Shown here: piece by piece, positions 30,364-33,036 of the stretch
Position numbering within the stretch: the first letter of the stretch is position 1
How the letters are laid out: each line of letters starts with the position of its first letter
Virus record (IMG/VR): IMGVR_UViG_3300035034_000107
Location: 1-33,036 of that record
Length of the DNA stretch: 33,036 nucleotides
Reading direction: 5' to 3' (one strand)
Origin: a virus
The notes under the pieces: generated by a model
Told to the model about the DNA's origin: nothing
Databases searched by the model: none
What the model saw: the letters and a program-made list of their open reading frames with translations, nothing else
Program-made: the position numbers and the translations under genes

Positions 30364-31419
30364 ATGTCAAATAAAAAGTATGATTTAATAATCTACATAG
30401 GTAGATTTCAACCTTTCCACAATGCACATGAATATGTTGTTCGTGCTGCTCAGGAACTAGCAGATGAAGTTCTTATTCTAATAGGTTCATCAAATGTTGG
30501 TCGTTCTATTAAAAATCCTTTCACAGGTGATGAAAGGTATTTCATGATTCTAAGAGCATTACCTGATTTTGATAATTCATGTGGTGCAATTAAATTTATC
30601 AACGATTATACCTATGATAATAATCTCTGGGTTGGACACGTGGGTGAAGTTGTTAATGAATATGCAGGCCCACGTATGTGTCAGAAGATTGGTGTTATTG
30701 GTCACGATAAAGACCATAGTTCATTCTATCTAAACTCATTCCCTCAATGGGATTATATACCTATAGGTTCGTATCCAGAAAAAGGTAATATAATTGATGC
30801 AACACAGATTCGTCGCCTGTTGTATACACGTAATTATCATTTCATTAAGGGTGTAATTTCACCTAATGTGTATGAATGGATTGATAAAGAATTTATATAC
30901 ACAGATGAATATGATGGGTTGGTTGAAGAACATAACTTTGTTGAGAATTATAAAAAGGCATGGTCGGTTGCACCTTATCCACCTGTATTTGTAACGGTTG
31001 ATTCTGTTGTGTATCAATCAGGTCATGTGTTACTCATACAGAGAGGCGGATTCCCCGGTAATGGTCAGTGGGCATTGCCGGGTGGATTTATCGGCCCACA
31101 TGAAACATTAGAGTACGCGAGTATTCGTGAACTGCGTGAAGAAACCCGCGTTAAAGTTCCTGAAAAGGTTCTACAGGGTTCCATTGTTGCAAGTGAAGTA
31201 TTCGATGACCCTAATCGGTCTACACGTGGTAGAACTATCACACACACATACCTGTACCAATTAGACGATTCTGAATCTCTACCAAGAGTTAAAGGTTCTG
31301 ACGATGCTATGGCTGCTAAGTGGTTTTCACTGGCAGAAATAAATGACATGGCAACTGAAATGTATGAAGAACATTGGCACATTATCAAGCACATGTTAAC
31401 TAAACTTAAACAACATTAA
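30364..31419 (+). CDS. natV: Bifunctional NMN adenylyltransferase/Nudix hydrolase
   Basis: This 351-residue protein has two domains. Residues 1-190 are a nucleotidyltransferase with GRFQPFHNAH (13-22, the H-x-x-H site) and ATQIRRLL (ISSTxxR-like), which makes NAD+ from NMN and ATP. Residues about 205-345 are a Nudix domain with WALPGGFIGPHETLEYASIR and RELREETRV; the Nudix box has Thr where Gly is usual. It matches the KVP40 NatV type and bacterial NadM-Nudix proteins. The leader AGGGAGTCTA recurs before nadV. Confidence 0.92.
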   Translation: MSNKKYDLIIYIGRFQPFHNAHEYVVRAAQELADEVLILIGSSNVGRSIKNPFTGDERYFMILRALPDFDNSCGAIKFINDYTYDNNLWVGHVGEVVNEYAGPRMCQKIGVIGHDKDHSSFYLNSFPQWDYIPIGSYPEKGNIIDATQIRRLLYTRNYHFIKGVISPNVYEWIDKEFIYTDEYDGLVEEHNFVENYKKAWSVAPYPPVFVTVDSVVYQSGHVLLIQRGGFPGNGQWALPGGFIGPHETLEYASIRELREETRVKVPEKVLQGSIVASEVFDDPNRSTRGRTITHTYLYQLDDSESLPRVKGSDDAMAAKWFSLAEINDMATEMYEEHWHIIKHMLTKLKQH

Positions 31420-31432
31420 TAGGGAGTCTATT

Positions 31433-32842
31433 ATGAATAACAATATTATTTTAAACACAGATAGTTATAAAGTATCCATGTACGAACAGTATCCTGAAGG
31501 TACGGAATATATCTCATCCTACATTGAAGCACGTGGTGCGGATGACCCAGATTATCAGAGTGTATTATTTTTCGGCCTGCAAATTTTTATCAAGGAATAC
31601 TTGACAAAACCTATTACCCGTAAAGAGTTATATGAAGCACGTGATATTTACGCAATGCACGGTGTACCATTTAACTTTGATGGTTGGATGTACATTGTGA
31701 ATCAATGTGGTGGTAAGCTTCCAATTGAAATCAGTGCAATTCCTGAAGGTACACGCACACCACTAGGAACTGCACTGGTTCAAGTTCGTAACACTGATAA
31801 GAATGTTCCGTGGTTAACTACATGGGTTGAAACTGCACTACTACGTGCAATTTGGTATCCAACAACTGTTGCTACAAATAGTTGGACTATCAAACAATTC
31901 ATGAAAATGTACTATGACATGGATGGTTCTAAAGATGGTCTGAATTTTAAACTACATGACTTCGGTTCACGTGGTGCAAGTTCAATGGAATCTTCAATGA
32001 TTGGTGGCCTTGCACACATGGTTAACTTCATGGGCACTGATACAGTTTCTGCATTGGTTGCTGGTCGCAGATGGTATAATGAAAAGTGTGCTGGATTCTC
32101 TATTCCGGCTGCTGAACACAGCACTATCACAACATGGGGTGAAGAAAATGAAGTTGATGCATATCGAAATATGCTGAACAAGTTTGGTGGTAATGGTAAA
32201 ATGTTAGCTGTTGTATCTGATAGCTATGATATTTACAATGCTGCTAGAAACCTTTGGGGTGATGAACTGAAACAGGAAGTTATTGATTCTGGTGCAATTG
32301 TAGTAATTCGTCCAGACTCAGGCAATCCAGAAACTGTACCAATTGAGATTATTAAAATCTTAATGGATAAATTCGGATACACTGAGAATGAACAAGGATT
32401 TAAAACACTACCGGGCAATGTGCGCGTCATTCAAGGTGATGGTATTAACCGTATGAGCATTAAAAATATCTTGCAAAATCTTCACAAGAGTAAAATGACG
32501 GTTGATAACCTAGCTTTCGGTATGGGTGGTGCGCTACTTCAAGGCTCAGATGTACAACCTATTAATCGTGACACATTGAAGTTTGCTATGAAGGTTAGTG
32601 CTATCTGTGTTAATGGTGAATGGCGTGATGTGTATAAGAATCCAGTAGGTGATTCAAGTAAAGCATCTAAGCGCGGTGTTCTTGATACAGTAACTGATGG
32701 GTTTGGGAATGTACTAACAGTACGTGTTGGTGAAATGCCAATTGGTTACAACTCAATGATGCCTACTGTTTATCGTGATGGTGAACTGTTGATTGAAGAT
32801 GACTTTGCAACTATCCGAGAACGTGCTAACTATTCAGGATAA
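31433..32842 (+). CDS. nadV: Nicotinamide phosphoribosyltransferase NadV
   Basis: This 469-residue protein matches NadV/NAMPT: an NTDSYKVSMYEQYPEGTEY start, HDFGSRGASSMES, AAEHSTITTWGEENE with the catalytic-type His, VVIRPDSGNPETVP, and VIQGDGINRMSI near the end. It converts nicotinamide and PRPP to NMN, which the NatV protein upstream turns into NAD+. The two genes form one salvage route that rebuilds NAD+ during infection. The ribosome binding site is AGGGAG. Confidence 0.94.
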   Translation: MNNNIILNTDSYKVSMYEQYPEGTEYISSYIEARGADDPDYQSVLFFGLQIFIKEYLTKPITRKELYEARDIYAMHGVPFNFDGWMYIVNQCGGKLPIEISAIPEGTRTPLGTALVQVRNTDKNVPWLTTWVETALLRAIWYPTTVATNSWTIKQFMKMYYDMDGSKDGLNFKLHDFGSRGASSMESSMIGGLAHMVNFMGTDTVSALVAGRRWYNEKCAGFSIPAAEHSTITTWGEENEVDAYRNMLNKFGGNGKMLAVVSDSYDIYNAARNLWGDELKQEVIDSGAIVVIRPDSGNPETVPIEIIKILMDKFGYTENEQGFKTLPGNVRVIQGDGINRMSIKNILQNLHKSKMTVDNLAFGMGGALLQGSDVQPINRDTLKFAMKVSAICVNGEWRDVYKNPVGDSSKASKRGVLDTVTDGFGNVLTVRVGEMPIGYNSMMPTVYRDGELLIEDDFATIRERANYSG

Positions 32843-33036
32843 TGTTTCTAAAAAGTCTTGACATAAACAGAGGGGTTGGTGTAAGCTGACCCTTTTATTT
32901 CTATACTAATTCTGTTAACGGGTTTACTGACAGAGATGGTAATAGAGTATCGGCTGTGACAAATAGTTATTACTTGTGTAATGAATGTTATAACCGAATA
33001 GCTCTTGTTTCTCTTAAGAAGTTTAATGAGTTAAAA
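32842..33036 (+). pseudogene. Possible interrupted small gene, running off the window
   Basis: ATG 32842 overlaps the nadV stop by one base with CAGGA just before it, like other coupled starts here. After 15 codons there is a TGA (32887-32889), and the same frame then stays open for 49 codons to the window end with a protein-like sequence (PFYFYTNSVNGFTDRDGNRV, then SYYLCNECYNRIALVSLKKF). A CxxC pair and Tyr-rich text suggest a small zinc-binding protein. TGA replacing a Cys codon would restore one frame. Either a nonsense mutation or sequencing error broke the gene, or the true start is downstream (GTG or TTG). Confidence 0.4.

Overview
This window is a contiguous piece of a large tailed phage of the T4 type (contractile tail; T4-like supergroup of the former Myoviridae). 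All convincing genes lie on the plus strand, are tightly packed with many start/stop overlaps, and follow T4 gene order. The DNA is AT-rich. The late promoter octamer TATAAATA stands in front of the tail sheath, scaffold and capsid genes. The host cannot be read from the sequence. The NAD+ salvage pair at the right end is known from vibriophage KVP40, so an aquatic gammaproteobacterial host is plausible but unproven. The phage is divergent: gp23 has only 394 residues, gp62 only 129, and the terminase is interrupted twice.

Bases 1-8302 hold the neck and packaging block: the end of an unidentified gene, a papain-fold (YiiX/NlpC-P60-like) hydrolase, gp13, a beta-repeat protein, gp14, gp15, a membrane-anchored protein, a tiny leader-bearing protein, gp16 and gp17. 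The large terminase gp17 is the highlight. One intein sits inside Walker A and looks like a class 3 (W-C-T) intein with a LAGLIDADG endonuclease. A second intein sits just before Walker B. It carries a GIY-YIG endonuclease near its N-terminus, and the reading frame then stops. The rest of the intein and of the terminase is read in another frame, from a GTG with a good Shine-Dalgarno that overlaps the stop. This looks like a naturally split terminase rejoined by trans-splicing, like the atypically split TerL inteins.

Bases 8303-18398 hold sheath (gp18), tube (gp19), a free-standing EDxHD/Vsr-like homing endonuclease, portal (gp20), prohead core proteins, the prohead protease (gp21), scaffold (gp22), major capsid protein (gp23), a strong terminator and a second tube-fold protein. 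Several small proteins, and the homing endonuclease, begin MKTF- or MVKTF- followed by a gp21-type L/I-x-E site, like the capsid-targeting leaders of T4 internal proteins.

Bases 18425-29927 hold recombination, replication and regulation genes: UvsY, UvsW, an unknown gene, late sigma factor gp55, the gp47/gp46 nuclease, four small unknown genes behind two copies of a 54-bp promoter repeat, the sliding clamp and its loader (gp45, gp44, gp62), RegA, dUTPase, DsbA and a possible Sm-like protein. Bases 29927-33036 carry a lipoprotein, the bifunctional NMN adenylyltransferase/Nudix protein, the nicotinamide phosphoribosyltransferase NadV, and a possibly interrupted gene that runs off the end. I see no tRNA gene, CRISPR array or insertion sequence.
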